The notes under the pieces were generated by a model. It searched no databases, had not been told where the DNA came from, and was given only the letters and a program-made list of their open reading frames with translations. A DNA stretch of 17,618 nucleotides from Alphaproteobacteria bacterium (GTDB lineage Bacteria > Pseudomonadota > Alphaproteobacteria > JAJTHO01): the NCBI GenBank assembly GCA_021297975.1, contig JAJTHO010000023.1, positions 1 to 17,618 of the forward strand, read 5' to 3'. This document shows, one piece after another, positions 1-7,937 of the stretch. Position 1 is the stretch's first letter. Each line of letters opens with the position of its first letter. Both the position numbers and the translations under genes were made by a program.

Positions 1-632
1 AAAGCCGCCGTATCCAGCGGATGCAGCGGCGCACGCAGCGTTACCAGCGCATCAAACCCCGCCTCAACCTGCGTCAGCGCCAAACCGTGCAGCACGCCCG
101 GCTTTTTAAAGCTAGAGAACAGCGCCCGCAGCGGCGCAAACAGGGTGGTAATCCCCGGCGTCGTGACAAGGCATTCTGTAATATCCACCAGCTCATGGCT
201 TTTAGCGGCAAAAAAGCCCATGCGCACAATGCCCTTGTGCACGGCAATTTTTATGTCAATACGCCGCCGCGCGCCTTCGCCAATCAACACGACGGGTTGC
301 AGCACCGCCGGATTCACATCAAGCCGCCTCGCCACCTCAAACAGGATATTTTGTTTAAAGCTGCGGTATGTCTCCTCTGAAAGATGCAACAACTGACACC
401 CGCCGCATTGGCCAAAAACGGGGCAGTGCGGCGCGGCTCTGTCTGGGCTGGGGGTTATTATATCGAGAAGGCGCGCTCGATTTCCCGGCTCTATCGCGGC
501 GTGAATCGTGTCGCCGGGCGCGGTGAACGGCACAAAAACGGTTTGCCCCTGATACGCCGCCGCGCCATCACCCATCGCGCCCAGATGGGTGATGCTGAGT
601 GTTACGGTCTCGCCGGGGGCGTCCTTCGTCAA
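1..632 (-). CDS. rlmD: RlmD/RumA-like 23S rRNA (uracil-5-)-methyltransferase, 3' end outside window
   Basis: This is the N-terminal 210 residues of a SAM-dependent RNA m5U methyltransferase of the RumA/TrmA family; the reading frame is still open at base 1. A short TRAM-like RNA-binding segment lies at about residues 10-60. A [4Fe-4S] motif follows (C70, C76, C79 in HCPVFGQCGGCQ, with C154 in DITECLV as the likely fourth ligand), the arrangement known from E. coli RlmD. The SAM-binding and catalytic domain is cut off. The chosen start is TTG at 632, which overlaps the anmK stop (TTGA) and implies translational coupling. No in-frame start between it and the TRAM segment fits better. Family assignment is firm; whether the target is U1939, U747 or tRNA U54 cannot be decided from this part. 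Confidence 0.85.
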   Translation of the reverse strand, partial: MTKDAPGETVTLSITHLGAMGDGAAAYQGQTVFVPFTAPGDTIHAAIEPGNRARLLDIITPSPDRAAPHCPVFGQCGGCQLLHLSEETYRSFKQNILFEVARRLDVNPAVLQPVVLIGEGARRRIDIKIAVHKGIVRMGFFAAKSHELVDITECLVTTPGITTLFAPLRALFSSFKKPGVLHGLALTQVEAGFDALVTLRAPLHPLDTAA

Positions 633-1723
633 GCAGAAGCCGCCTTCACGGCGGGGGCAAGCCGTCCGCCGATGGTTGGCACGGGAACGCCGGTTGTGGT
701 GGGGAAGCTGTTCGGTAAGCCCTTCATATGCCGCACGGCAAGAAAGGCGAAGGCTTCCGCCTCTAAATGATCGGCTGTCCAGCCCACATCGGCAACCGAT
801 GAAACCGGCAAGCCGCTGCGCTCGCCCAGCATCTGGCGCAGAGCGGCGTTGTGCACGCCTCCGCCCGCGAGTAAAATTTGCTTTGGCGGCACGGGCAGGT
901 ATTTCAGCCCCAGCGCAATGGTTGCCGCGGTAAACGCGGTGAGTGTTGCCACCGCATCGGGCGTTTTCAGCGGCAGCGCGGTTTTTAAAACATTAACAAA
1001 CGCGTTGCGGTCTAAAGATTTAGGCGGCTTTAGCGCGAAAAACGGATGTTGCAGCCAGGCAATCAGCAGATTTTCCTGCACAACGCCGCTAAGCGCCACC
1101 GCGCCGTCCTTATCATACGGCAAACCAAACGCCATCATCATCGCATCATTAATCAGCGCGTTGCCGGGGCCCATATCAAAGGCGAGCAGCTCGTTCTGTT
1201 CGTCAATAAAGGTAATATTCGCAACGCCGCCAATGTTCACAACGGCCAAAGGCTTTGGGATACCCGCCGCCAAGGCGCGGTGATACACAGGAACCAGCGG
1301 TGCGCCGTGTCCGCCAGCGGTAACGTCTGCGCTGCGGAAATCAAACACCACCGGGCGGCCTGTTAAACCCGCCAGCATCGCGCCGTCGCCGATTTGCCGG
1401 GTAAAGCCCTCGGCGGGCTTATGGGCAATGGTGTGGCCATGAAAGCCGATAACGTCGATACTGGATAAAGGAATACCCGTTTTCGTGCATAAAGCCTGTA
1501 TCACCGCGTTATGAATAACCGTGATTTGTTGTTCCAGCCCCGCATCCGCAACGCCGGACGCCGCCGCATCCAAGACGCGCACGCTGAAATCCCGGCTATA
1601 CGGCATCGTCATCGCCGCCTTTGAGCGCACAACCGATTCGCCGTCCGTTTCAATAATCGCGGCATCAATGCCATCGGCTGAGGTGCCGCTCATCAATCCT
1701 AATGCTGTGTAAAGTTCTTGCAT
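629..1723 (-). CDS. anmK: Anhydro-N-acetylmuramic acid kinase AnmK
   Basis: AnmK opens the 1,6-anhydro ring of anhMurNAc from peptidoglycan turnover and phosphorylates it to MurNAc-6-phosphate in the cytosol, feeding cell-wall recycling. The 364 residues match the usual family length. The N-terminal phosphate-binding motif is MSGTSADGID (11-20). The central part has DFRSADVTAGGHGAPLVP (128-145) and NIGGVANIT (163-171), then FDMGPGNALIND (182-193). A late LLAGGGVHN (284-292) and the family hallmark SFPTTTGVP (339-347) complete it. Start ATG at 1723 is preceded by AGGA about 6 bases upstream. It is divergent from tyrS with 33 bases between start codons, and the downstream rRNA methyltransferase gene overlaps its stop by 4 bases. 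AnmK next to tyrS is a familiar order in alphaproteobacteria. Confidence 0.96.
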   Translation of the reverse strand: MQELYTALGLMSGTSADGIDAAIIETDGESVVRSKAAMTMPYSRDFSVRVLDAAASGVADAGLEQQITVIHNAVIQALCTKTGIPLSSIDVIGFHGHTIAHKPAEGFTRQIGDGAMLAGLTGRPVVFDFRSADVTAGGHGAPLVPVYHRALAAGIPKPLAVVNIGGVANITFIDEQNELLAFDMGPGNALINDAMMMAFGLPYDKDGAVALSGVVQENLLIAWLQHPFFALKPPKSLDRNAFVNVLKTALPLKTPDAVATLTAFTAATIALGLKYLPVPPKQILLAGGGVHNAALRQMLGERSGLPVSSVADVGWTADHLEAEAFAFLAVRHMKGLPNSFPTTTGVPVPTIGGRLAPAVKAASA

Positions 1724-1748
1724 GACGTCCTATCGCGCTTGTTATACT
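1718..1748. promoter_or_regulatory. Probable shared bidirectional promoter, anmK / tyrS
   Basis: The 33-base gap between the divergent starts contains TTATACTA, whose complement is TAGTATAA. One element can therefore act as a -10 on both strands: TATACT at 1743-1748 for tyrS and TATAAC at 1746-1741 for anmK. For tyrS, TTGCAT at 1718-1723 is a possible -35 with a long 19-base spacer. Initiation would fall about at 1755-1757, on or next to the tyrS ATG. This is a pattern-based inference only. Confidence 0.45.
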
Positions 1749-1756
1749 AAAGGCAT

Positions 1757-3016
1757 ATGACGAACACAGCCTTTAAATCAACTCTGCTGTCAACGCTCTC
1801 TGCGCGCGGCTTTATTCATCAGGTGAGCGAGCCGGAAAAGCTCGATGCCGCCCTTAGTAGCGGCACGCCGCGTGCGGCCTATGTTGGCTTTGACCTTACC
1901 GCGGATAGCCTGCATGTCGGCCATTTGCTGACCATCATGCTGCTGCGCCATTGGCAGGATGCGGGGCATCGGCCGATTGTTTTGCTGGGCGGCGGCACAA
2001 CGAAGGTTGGTGACCCATCGGGCAAAGATACCCAGCGGCAACTGCTGGATGATGCGGCCATAGCCACTAATAAAGCGGGTATTGAGCGGCTTTTCCGCCA
2101 ATATCTGCGCTTTGATGATAGCCCCACCGGCGCGGTTGTTGTGGATAACGCCGATTGGCTGTTACAGCTCAACTATGTTGAATTCCTGCGCGATATTGGC
2201 GTGCATTTTTCTATCAACCGAATGCTGACGTTTGACAGCGTGCGGCTGCGCTTAGAGCGGGAACAGCCGCTGTCGTTCCTTGAATTTAACTACATGCTGT
2301 TGCAGTCATATGATTTTCTTGAATTAAATAAGCGGCATGATTGCCTGGTGCAAATGGGCGGCTCGGATCAATGGGGCAACATGGTTTCGGGGATAGACCT
2401 TGTGCGCCGGGTTCAAGGCAAGGAAACCTTTGTTGTCACCGTGCCGCTGCTGACCACCGCCGGCGGCGCGAAAATGGGCAAAACAGCGGGCGGGGCGGTG
2501 TGGATGAGCGCAGCGCGTCTCAGCGTTTTTGACTTCTGGCAATATTGGCGCAATGCGGATGATGCGGATGTAGAGCGGTTTTTAAAGCTGTTTACGCTGC
2601 TTCCCTTGTCTGAAATTGAGGCGCTGTGCGCGGGCGGCGGCGCGGCGCTAAACGGCGCGAAAGTGCGCCTTGCAACCGAAGTCACCGCGCTGGCGCATGG
2701 CCGGGATGCTGCGCTTGAGGCAGAGGCCACGGCGGCGCGGGTTTTTGCGGGCGGCGGGCTGGAAGGGTTGCCGGTTGTTGCGCTGACATTGCCCGCGGCA
2801 GGTTTGCCGTATTTTGATGTGTTGGTTGAGGCGGGGTTAGCGGTCAGCAAATCCGAAGCGCGGCGTCTTTTAAAAGACGGCGGCGTGCGGCTGAATGATG
2901 CGCCGGTTACGCGGGAGGAAACGGCGCGGCTGATGCCGGATGATTTGGGCGGCAAAGTGGAGGCACGGTTATCGGCGGGGAAGAAAAAACACGCGAAGCT
3001 GGTTATACAATCATGA
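1757..3016 (+). CDS. tyrS: Tyrosyl-tRNA synthetase TyrS
   Basis: A class I aminoacyl-tRNA synthetase that charges tRNA-Tyr in the cytosol. The 419 residues are normal length. The HIGH motif is HVGH (53-56) inside ADSLHVGHLL. The KMSKS loop appears as KMGKT (239-243), a form normal for bacterial TyrRS. Tyrosine-pocket hallmarks YDFLEL (185-190) and GGSDQWGN (201-208) are present, and a C-terminal S4 RNA-binding domain occupies about 353-400 (FDVLVEAGLAVSKSEARRLL). The N-terminus (LSARGFIHQVSEPEKLDAAL) lines up with family starts, supporting ATG 1757. An AAAGG lies only 3 bases from the ATG, closer than usual for a ribosome binding site, and the best -10 element is 8 bases upstream, so the mRNA may be leaderless or nearly so. 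ispDF follows after a palindromic repeat. Confidence 0.98.
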   Translation: MTNTAFKSTLLSTLSARGFIHQVSEPEKLDAALSSGTPRAAYVGFDLTADSLHVGHLLTIMLLRHWQDAGHRPIVLLGGGTTKVGDPSGKDTQRQLLDDAAIATNKAGIERLFRQYLRFDDSPTGAVVVDNADWLLQLNYVEFLRDIGVHFSINRMLTFDSVRLRLEREQPLSFLEFNYMLLQSYDFLELNKRHDCLVQMGGSDQWGNMVSGIDLVRRVQGKETFVVTVPLLTTAGGAKMGKTAGGAVWMSAARLSVFDFWQYWRNADDADVERFLKLFTLLPLSEIEALCAGGGAALNGAKVRLATEVTALAHGRDAALEAEATAARVFAGGGLEGLPVVALTLPAAGLPYFDVLVEAGLAVSKSEARRLLKDGGVRLNDAPVTREETARLMPDDLGGKVEARLSAGKKKHAKLVIQS

Positions 3017-3040
3017 AAATACATTCTTTATTCAAGAGGC

Positions 3041-3129
3041 GTCATCCCGACCAAGGCGAAGCCGCGTGGAGGGATCTGTTTATAATTGCGAGGAGATCCA
3101 TCGACTCGCTGCGCTACGCTCGGGATGAC
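3041..3129 (+). repeat. Palindromic intergenic repeat, copy 1
   Basis: An imperfect inverted repeat of 89 bp begins GTCATCCCGACCAA and ends TCGGGATGAC. Its centre is GAGGGATCT (3069-3077), a 16-base loop, then AGATCC (3094-3099). Two more copies in this window (9028-9134 and 15863-15970) share the ends and the 16-base loop. The arm carrying CGACCAA is on the left here, so I call this orientation plus. It fills most of the gap between tyrS and ispDF and would fold as a long stem in the transcript. It has no T-run of a classical terminator. Confidence 0.9.
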
Positions 3130-3164
3130 GACAGTTCTAAGAATTTTATGAAAAGCTGCACCGT

Positions 3165-4328
3165 ATGATGTCCTTCGCCGTTATAGTTGTCGCCGCAGGA
3201 AGCGGCACGCGCTTTGGCGGCAACACCGCAAAGCAATTTCTGCCGCTTGGCGGTAAGCCGCTCGTGCAGCACAGTCTTGAGCTTTTTCTGGGGCAAACAG
3301 CCTGCGCAGAGCTTATCCTTGTTGTGCCGCCGACCGGCGTAGCCGTGCCCCTACCTGCTTTTTTGTTGAATCACCCTTTGGTGCGTATGGTCAAAGGCGG
3401 CAGCAGTCGCCAAGAAAGTGTGCGCCATGGTCTTGAGGCCTTGACGGCAAAAACAGAATACGTCCTCATTCATGATGCTGCCCGGCCATTGCTAACCGAA
3501 AAGGCACTGAATACGTTGCTGGCGGCGCTGCCGGGTAAAGACGGCGCGATATTGGGGCATGGCGTGGTGGACACGTTAAAACACACAACGACCAGCGGCG
3601 ATATTCTCACAACACTAGAGCGCAGCGTCCTCTGGGCAGCGGAAACGCCCCAAGCCTTTCGCACCGATGCCATTAAAAAGGCGCACGCGCAGTTTGCTGA
3701 TTTAAGCGTCAGTGACGATAGCGCACTGGCGGAGCTGTCGGGGCTAAACATCACCATGGTGGAAAACCCTGATGCCAATATGAAAATCACCCATCCGGGG
3801 GATTTGGCGCTGGCGGAGGCGATTCTGGCAACGCGGGGCGGCTCTAACGCTGAGGGTTTTCGCGTCGGCTACGGCGTTGATATTCATCCATTTACAGCGG
3901 GCGATGCGGTCACACTCGGCGGGGTGCGTATTCCGCATACCCATGCGCTCAAAGGCCATTCGGATGCCGATGCAGTTCTGCACGCGCTTACCGATGCGCT
4001 ATTGGGCGCGATGGGTGAGGCGGATATTGGTGTGCATTTTCCGCCCAATGATACCACCTGGCGCGGCGCGGCGTCACGGATTTTTGTGGACAAGGCGATG
4101 CAGCTCTTGCGTGCGCGGGGGGGCAGCGTCGTGAATGTTGATCTCACCATTATTTCTGAGGCGCCCAAAATCGCGCCGCACCGCGAGGCTATCCGCCAGA
4201 ATATCGCTGGTTTGCTGGGTATTGCCGTTGATGCCGTTGCGATTAAAGCGACAACGGCGGAAAAATTGGGCTGGATTGGCCGGGGTGAGGGGTTGTATGC
4301 CTCTGCTGCGGTGTTGGTGCGGCTTTAA
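3165..4328 (+). CDS. ispDF: Bifunctional IspD-IspF (MEP pathway of isoprenoid synthesis)
   Basis: A fusion of 2-C-methyl-D-erythritol 4-phosphate cytidylyltransferase (about residues 1-228) and 2-C-methyl-D-erythritol 2,4-cyclodiphosphate synthase (about 233-387). Together they perform two non-consecutive steps of the MEP route to IPP/DMAPP; IspE, the step between, is not in the window. The IspD half has VVAAGSGTRFGG (8-19) with K23, the CTP-binding start, and LIHDAARPLL (101-110). The IspF half has the metal ligands D239, H241 and H273 (DIHPF; VLHALTDALLGA) and KATTAEKLG with GRGEG near the end. The fusion is typical of alpha- and epsilonproteobacteria. Two consecutive ATGs (3165, 3168) can start it and neither has a good ribosome binding site. 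The gene is convergent with ggt, with 3 bases between the stop codons. Confidence 0.97.
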   Translation: MMSFAVIVVAAGSGTRFGGNTAKQFLPLGGKPLVQHSLELFLGQTACAELILVVPPTGVAVPLPAFLLNHPLVRMVKGGSSRQESVRHGLEALTAKTEYVLIHDAARPLLTEKALNTLLAALPGKDGAILGHGVVDTLKHTTTSGDILTTLERSVLWAAETPQAFRTDAIKKAHAQFADLSVSDDSALAELSGLNITMVENPDANMKITHPGDLALAEAILATRGGSNAEGFRVGYGVDIHPFTAGDAVTLGGVRIPHTHALKGHSDADAVLHALTDALLGAMGEADIGVHFPPNDTTWRGAASRIFVDKAMQLLRARGGSVVNVDLTIISEAPKIAPHREAIRQNIAGLLGIAVDAVAIKATTAEKLGWIGRGEGLYASAAVLVRL

Positions 4329-4331
4329 AGC

Positions 4332-6110
4332 TTAATTCCCCTTCGCCGCCCCATCGCGCCGCGGATCCGCCGCGCCTGTTAGATTCCCCTTCGCATCGCG
4401 GGCAATAATATTCAGCCCACTCACCATCGGCACATAGCTAACGTCTTGGCCTTTAGCTTCTAAGGCTAGACCCAGCTCTTTACTGGCACGATCCTGCTCA
4501 AGCTCGGTAACGCCATTGCGATTTGTTATGCGCGGCGCGGCAACAACGGTATCCAGCCCCTGTTCCCAATCAACCAGTGCCACAACGCTGTGCAGCACAT
4601 AGCCAATAATGCGCGAGCCACCAGGCGAACCCAGCACATAGCGCAACTGGCCTTTTTTATCAAAAATCATCGTTGGCGACATGCTGCTGCGCGGGCGTTT
4701 GCCCGGCTCAACACGGTTTGCAACGGGGACACCATTAACCTCTGGAATAAAAGAAAAGTCGGTCAACTGATTATTGAGGAAGAACCCGCGCACAAAAATA
4801 CGGCTACCGAAGACATTTTCAATGCTGCTGGTCAGTGACGCGGCATTACCATAGCGGTCAACAATACTGATGTGTGTTGTGCTGATCGGCTCGATCGCAG
4901 CCCCAGCATCGGCAAACACAAGCCCGCCTCCCGGCTGGCCAGGCGCTGCAACGCCCATGCTCTTGTTAGGGTTTAAAAGTTTAGCGCGTGACTCTAGGTA
5001 TTTTTTATCAAGCAACCGGCTTAAATCGCCGCGAATATATGCCGGGTCAGCAACGAAGCGGTCTCTATCGGCAAAGGCCAGTTTGGATGCCTCTGTAATC
5101 AAAAATGCGCTTTGTGGATTATCCGCGCCCAGCTTTTTAAGATCGTATTTTTCCAGCAGCGACAGCGCTTGAAGCAAGGCAATCCCGCCAGAGCTTGGTG
5201 CGGGCGCACTACACACAGTGTAGTCGCGGTATTTACCGCACAGTGCCTTGCGCTTCACCACATCATACAAAACAAAATCATTGATGTTCAGATTGCCCGG
5301 CCGATGCGCCGCCGTATTCACGGCTTTCATAATATCATCGGTGATGTAGTTGGCATACAGCTCACGCGAGCCATTCACCGCGATACGCTTTAGGGTTTCG
5401 GCAAGTGCCGGGTTTTCAAGTATCGCTCCCGGTGCGAGCGGTCTGCCACGATTGTCATAAAACACGGCGCGTGCAGCGGGATTGAGCGGCAAGTATGGAT
5501 CTGCGGCAATCTGGCGTGCTAGACGCGGCGTTACGGGGACTCCCTCGCGGGCAGCCTCAACCGCCGGCATAATCGTATCATGCCAATGCAATAAACCGAG
5601 CTCAGAATGTGCGCTTTCCAGCAGCTTCACAATACCCGGAACACCAACAGCTGTCCCGCCAATAACAGCATCATAAAATTTTAAGGGCTTGCCGTTTGCA
5701 TCTAAAAACTGTCTTGCGCTTGCACTATACGGCGCACGCTCACGGCCATCAAAAAACAGCGTGCGTTTTTTCTTGGCGTCATAATACATTAAAAAGCCGC
5801 CGCCGCCGATACCGCTTGATTGCGGCTCAACAAGATTTAGCATCGCTTGGGCTGCAACAACCGCATCCATCGCCGTGCCGCCTTGGTCTAGCATTTTTAT
5901 GGCGGCCTCTGTTGCGAGAGGGTGTCCCGTTACAACCATTTGCCGCTTACCGGTTGCAAGCGGTTTCGCAACAAAATCACCTGTATCTTCGGGCGGTGCG
6001 GGGAATTCTGTTTTGCCAATGGCGCTGCCGCTAAAGGCCGTACCGTTAAAACCCGCGCCGCCACACGCCGTTAAAGAGAAAACCAGCAATAAAGTAAGCA
6101 ATAACCGCAT
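4332..6110 (-). CDS. ggt: Gamma-glutamyltransferase, predicted lipoprotein
   Basis: GGT cleaves or transfers the gamma-glutamyl group of glutathione and related amides, normally outside the cytoplasm. Residues 1-16 (MRLLLTLLLVFSLTAC) form a lipoprotein signal peptide with lipobox LTAC, predicting a lipid anchor on C16 in place of the soluble periplasmic form of E. coli. The catalytic autoprocessing threonine is T411 in STTHISIVDRYGN. Substrate loops RPRSSMSPT (472-480) and GSPGGSRI (494-501) and the C-terminal DPRRDG (582-587) are hallmarks of the family. At 592 residues the length is normal. The open frame extends upstream to 6353, but that part lies antisense-like inside bioF and lacks GGT similarity. 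ATG 6110 begins the signal peptide and is preceded by AGGG. The gene is 56 bases after bioF on the same strand. Confidence 0.95.
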   Translation of the reverse strand: MRLLLTLLLVFSLTACGGAGFNGTAFSGSAIGKTEFPAPPEDTGDFVAKPLATGKRQMVVTGHPLATEAAIKMLDQGGTAMDAVVAAQAMLNLVEPQSSGIGGGGFLMYYDAKKKRTLFFDGRERAPYSASARQFLDANGKPLKFYDAVIGGTAVGVPGIVKLLESAHSELGLLHWHDTIMPAVEAAREGVPVTPRLARQIAADPYLPLNPAARAVFYDNRGRPLAPGAILENPALAETLKRIAVNGSRELYANYITDDIMKAVNTAAHRPGNLNINDFVLYDVVKRKALCGKYRDYTVCSAPAPSSGGIALLQALSLLEKYDLKKLGADNPQSAFLITEASKLAFADRDRFVADPAYIRGDLSRLLDKKYLESRAKLLNPNKSMGVAAPGQPGGGLVFADAGAAIEPISTTHISIVDRYGNAASLTSSIENVFGSRIFVRGFFLNNQLTDFSFIPEVNGVPVANRVEPGKRPRSSMSPTMIFDKKGQLRYVLGSPGGSRIIGYVLHSVVALVDWEQGLDTVVAAPRITNRNGVTELEQDRASKELGLALEAKGQDVSYVPMVSGLNIIARDAKGNLTGAADPRRDGAAKGN

Positions 6111-6166
6111 AACCGCCCTGAAAATTAATAGTCCTTTGTGGTATCCACCTCTAGCGTTGAGGGCAA

Positions 6167-7291
6167 CTAAAAATCGCAGCGTTCCAATCCATCGAAAAGC
6201 GCGGTGTATGCCGCATCCGTCAATGTTGTTGATAGTGACAAGCGCACCCGCGCGCTGCCCTCCGGCACGGTGGGCGGACGAATGGCGGTTGCAGTGCATC
6301 CATGCGCGGTTAAATGCGCCGCGAGTTTTAACGCCCGCGCATCGCTGCCGCATAAAAGCGGGATGATGTGTGTTGTGCTATTGCCGGCTTGAAAGCCCGC
6401 TGCCTGCGCTTTTATCCTTACTGTATCTGCGCGTTGCAGCAAGGATGCGCGCGCGCTCTCCATTTCCGGGAGCAGCCGCACCGCTGCTTCTGTTCCCGCC
6501 ACAACGCCCGGCGGCAAGCCCGTTGCATAAATAAACCCCGGGCAAAATTGAATCAGGTAATCCACCACAACCCGTTTTGCGGCGATAAACGCGCCGAAAT
6601 TGCCTAAGGCCTTGCCGCATGTGCCGAGGATTATATCCGCAACGCCGCTGAGAAGCCCTGCTCCGCCTATCCCCAAAACGCCTGTTGCGTGCGCCTCATC
6701 GGCATAGATAAGCGCGCCGGTGCGCTGTTTAATTTCAAAAAGCGCCGCCGCATCCGCCGTATCGCCGTCCATGCCGTACACGCTTTCAACGACAATAAAC
6801 GGGCGGTATCCGGCGGCCACTGCCGATTCCGCCTTATCGCTTAAATGATTCATGTCGTTATGGCGAAAGCGGCTCCATGCCGCGCCGCTGTTCATCACCC
6901 CATCGAGCAAACTTCGGTGCGCCAGGCGGTCAACCAGCACCTGCCATGTACCTGTTGATAACAAAGCAGGAAGCGCAGTTGCGTTGGCAAGATACCCAGA
7001 GCCAAACAAAAGCGCCGCTTCGGTTTTTTTAAGCAAAGCCAGCGCGGCTTCTGTTTCCTCAAAATACTCGTGATTCCCGGTTATCAGCCTCGCCGCGCCC
7101 GCGCCTGCGCCCGCGTTTTGTGTCGCTGCGATAGCTGCCGCACGCACCGCTGGATGCTGGCTTAAACCAAGGTAATCATTGCTGGAAAAATTGTATTTTA
7201 TGGCGGCAGATGCGGGCTTAAGCGCCCGGCGACGGTCTGATGGAATCGCCGCGAGAGCATCCGTGTAATCAATGTAGGGATTAGGCCGCAT
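6167..7291 (-). CDS. bioF: 8-amino-7-oxononanoate synthase BioF (alpha-oxoamine synthase family)
   Basis: A PLP enzyme condensing pimeloyl-ACP/CoA with L-alanine in biotin synthesis. FSSNDYLGLSQHP (35-47) and the glycine-rich GAGAGAARLITGNH (61-74) open the fold. H125 (DRLAHRSLLDG) stacks on the cofactor, DEAHATGVLG (198-207) binds PLP, and K227 in GTCGKALGNFG is the Schiff-base lysine. The C-terminal RPPTVPEGSARVRLSLS is typical of BioF and argues against KBL or ALAS. No other biotin gene is nearby, so BioF rests on sequence and not context. The 374 residues are slightly short of E. coli BioF. The start at 7291 has no Shine-Dalgarno sequence, but a promoter-like element ends 5 bases upstream. 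The unknown 182-residue gene lies 39 bases upstream. Confidence 0.88.
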   Translation of the reverse strand: MRPNPYIDYTDALAAIPSDRRRALKPASAAIKYNFSSNDYLGLSQHPAVRAAAIAATQNAGAGAGAARLITGNHEYFEETEAALALLKKTEAALLFGSGYLANATALPALLSTGTWQVLVDRLAHRSLLDGVMNSGAAWSRFRHNDMNHLSDKAESAVAAGYRPFIVVESVYGMDGDTADAAALFEIKQRTGALIYADEAHATGVLGIGGAGLLSGVADIILGTCGKALGNFGAFIAAKRVVVDYLIQFCPGFIYATGLPPGVVAGTEAAVRLLPEMESARASLLQRADTVRIKAQAAGFQAGNSTTHIIPLLCGSDARALKLAAHLTAHGCTATAIRPPTVPEGSARVRLSLSTTLTDAAYTALFDGLERCDF

Positions 7292-7296
7292 ATCGT

Positions 7297-7325
7297 ATGA
7301 TAACAGGCCGACCCGAAAAGGCCAA
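7297..7325 (-). promoter_or_regulatory. Candidate leaderless promoter of bioF
   Basis: On the minus strand TTGGCC (7325-7320) and TATCAT (7302-7297) are 17 bases apart. Initiation would fall on or beside the bioF ATG at 7291. It lies wholly in the short gap after the upstream gene. There is no Shine-Dalgarno sequence before bioF, which agrees with a leaderless mRNA. Inference from pattern only. Confidence 0.35.
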
Positions 7326-7330
7326 TACGG

Positions 7331-7879
7331 CTATTTAGGCGCCGTTTTCTTCGCCAGTTTCTTATCCAAATACGCCCACAAGTCCGTTAAAAACTCTTTA
7401 GTTTCTTCGGCGCGTTCCTTGGTTCCGGCGGGTAAATTGGCTAAATCCTGACCGCGCTTGAGGGTATCTTGAATAGCTTTCTCATCGGGGCCCAAATTGT
7501 TGGCAACCATCTGTGCCGCTGTAATAACAGCCGAAACACGGTGGAATTGCGGGTCTTTTTCAAACGGTAACGTGCCTTTTGCTGCCATTTCATCGACAAC
7601 AATGTCTAAAAATTCCGATTCGCCGACAATTTTATAATCAAGAATGCCTTCTTCAATTTGATCGGTGCCGATTTCCAGCGATAGATACCGATTTTCAATG
7701 CCATGCGCGGCAATACGGGCGGAAAGCTCAATCATTTGCGGGAATTCAAGGATGCCGAGTGCGGCTTCAGTAACCTTTACAGCGTTTAATTTGCGAACAA
7801 ATTCAGTGAGCTGCTCAATGTCACACAGACTAGTCGCAATGGCGGCAACATCTTCAAGGTGCAAATTTGTATCAGACAT
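7331..7879 (-). CDS. Uncharacterised acidic, helix-rich protein (182 aa)
   Basis: I do not recognise this protein. It begins MSDTNLHLEDVAAIATSLCD, is rich in Glu, Asp, Ala and Leu, and shows no signal peptide or membrane segment, so it is probably a soluble cytoplasmic and largely helical protein. The C-terminal tail (about 165-182) turns basic (LDKKLAKKTAPK). A single Cys is at about residue 19. The frame is open upstream to 8077 but that part overlaps the MscS-type gene; ATG 7879 has GGGA about 7 bases upstream and starts where the composition becomes protein-like. It sits 58 bases after the channel gene and 39 before bioF, all on one strand. Nothing in the context assigns a role. Confidence 0.8.
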   Translation of the reverse strand: MSDTNLHLEDVAAIATSLCDIEQLTEFVRKLNAVKVTEAALGILEFPQMIELSARIAAHGIENRYLSLEIGTDQIEEGILDYKIVGESEFLDIVVDEMAAKGTLPFEKDPQFHRVSAVITAAQMVANNLGPDEKAIQDTLKRGQDLANLPAGTKERAEETKEFLTDLWAYLDKKLAKKTAPK

Positions 7880-7937
7880 AATCGAATCCCATGTTCTATG
7901 TGAGAAATACCACAAAATAGTTCTATATGCACTACAT

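Noticed and set aside
2413..3024. 203-residue minus-strand reading frame
   Set aside because: Antisense shadow of the tyrS 3' half, with a Ser/Ala/Pro-rich low-complexity translation.
4350..4380. GC-rich inverted repeat GCGCCGCGGATCCGCCGCGC as a terminator of ispDF
   Set aside because: It lies inside the conserved DPRRDG codons of ggt and is not followed by a T-run, so coding constraint explains it.
4332..6353. Longer ggt reading frame starting at 6353
   Set aside because: The extra 81 residues overlap the 3' part of bioF and have no GGT similarity; ATG 6110 begins a clean lipoprotein signal peptide with a ribosome binding site.
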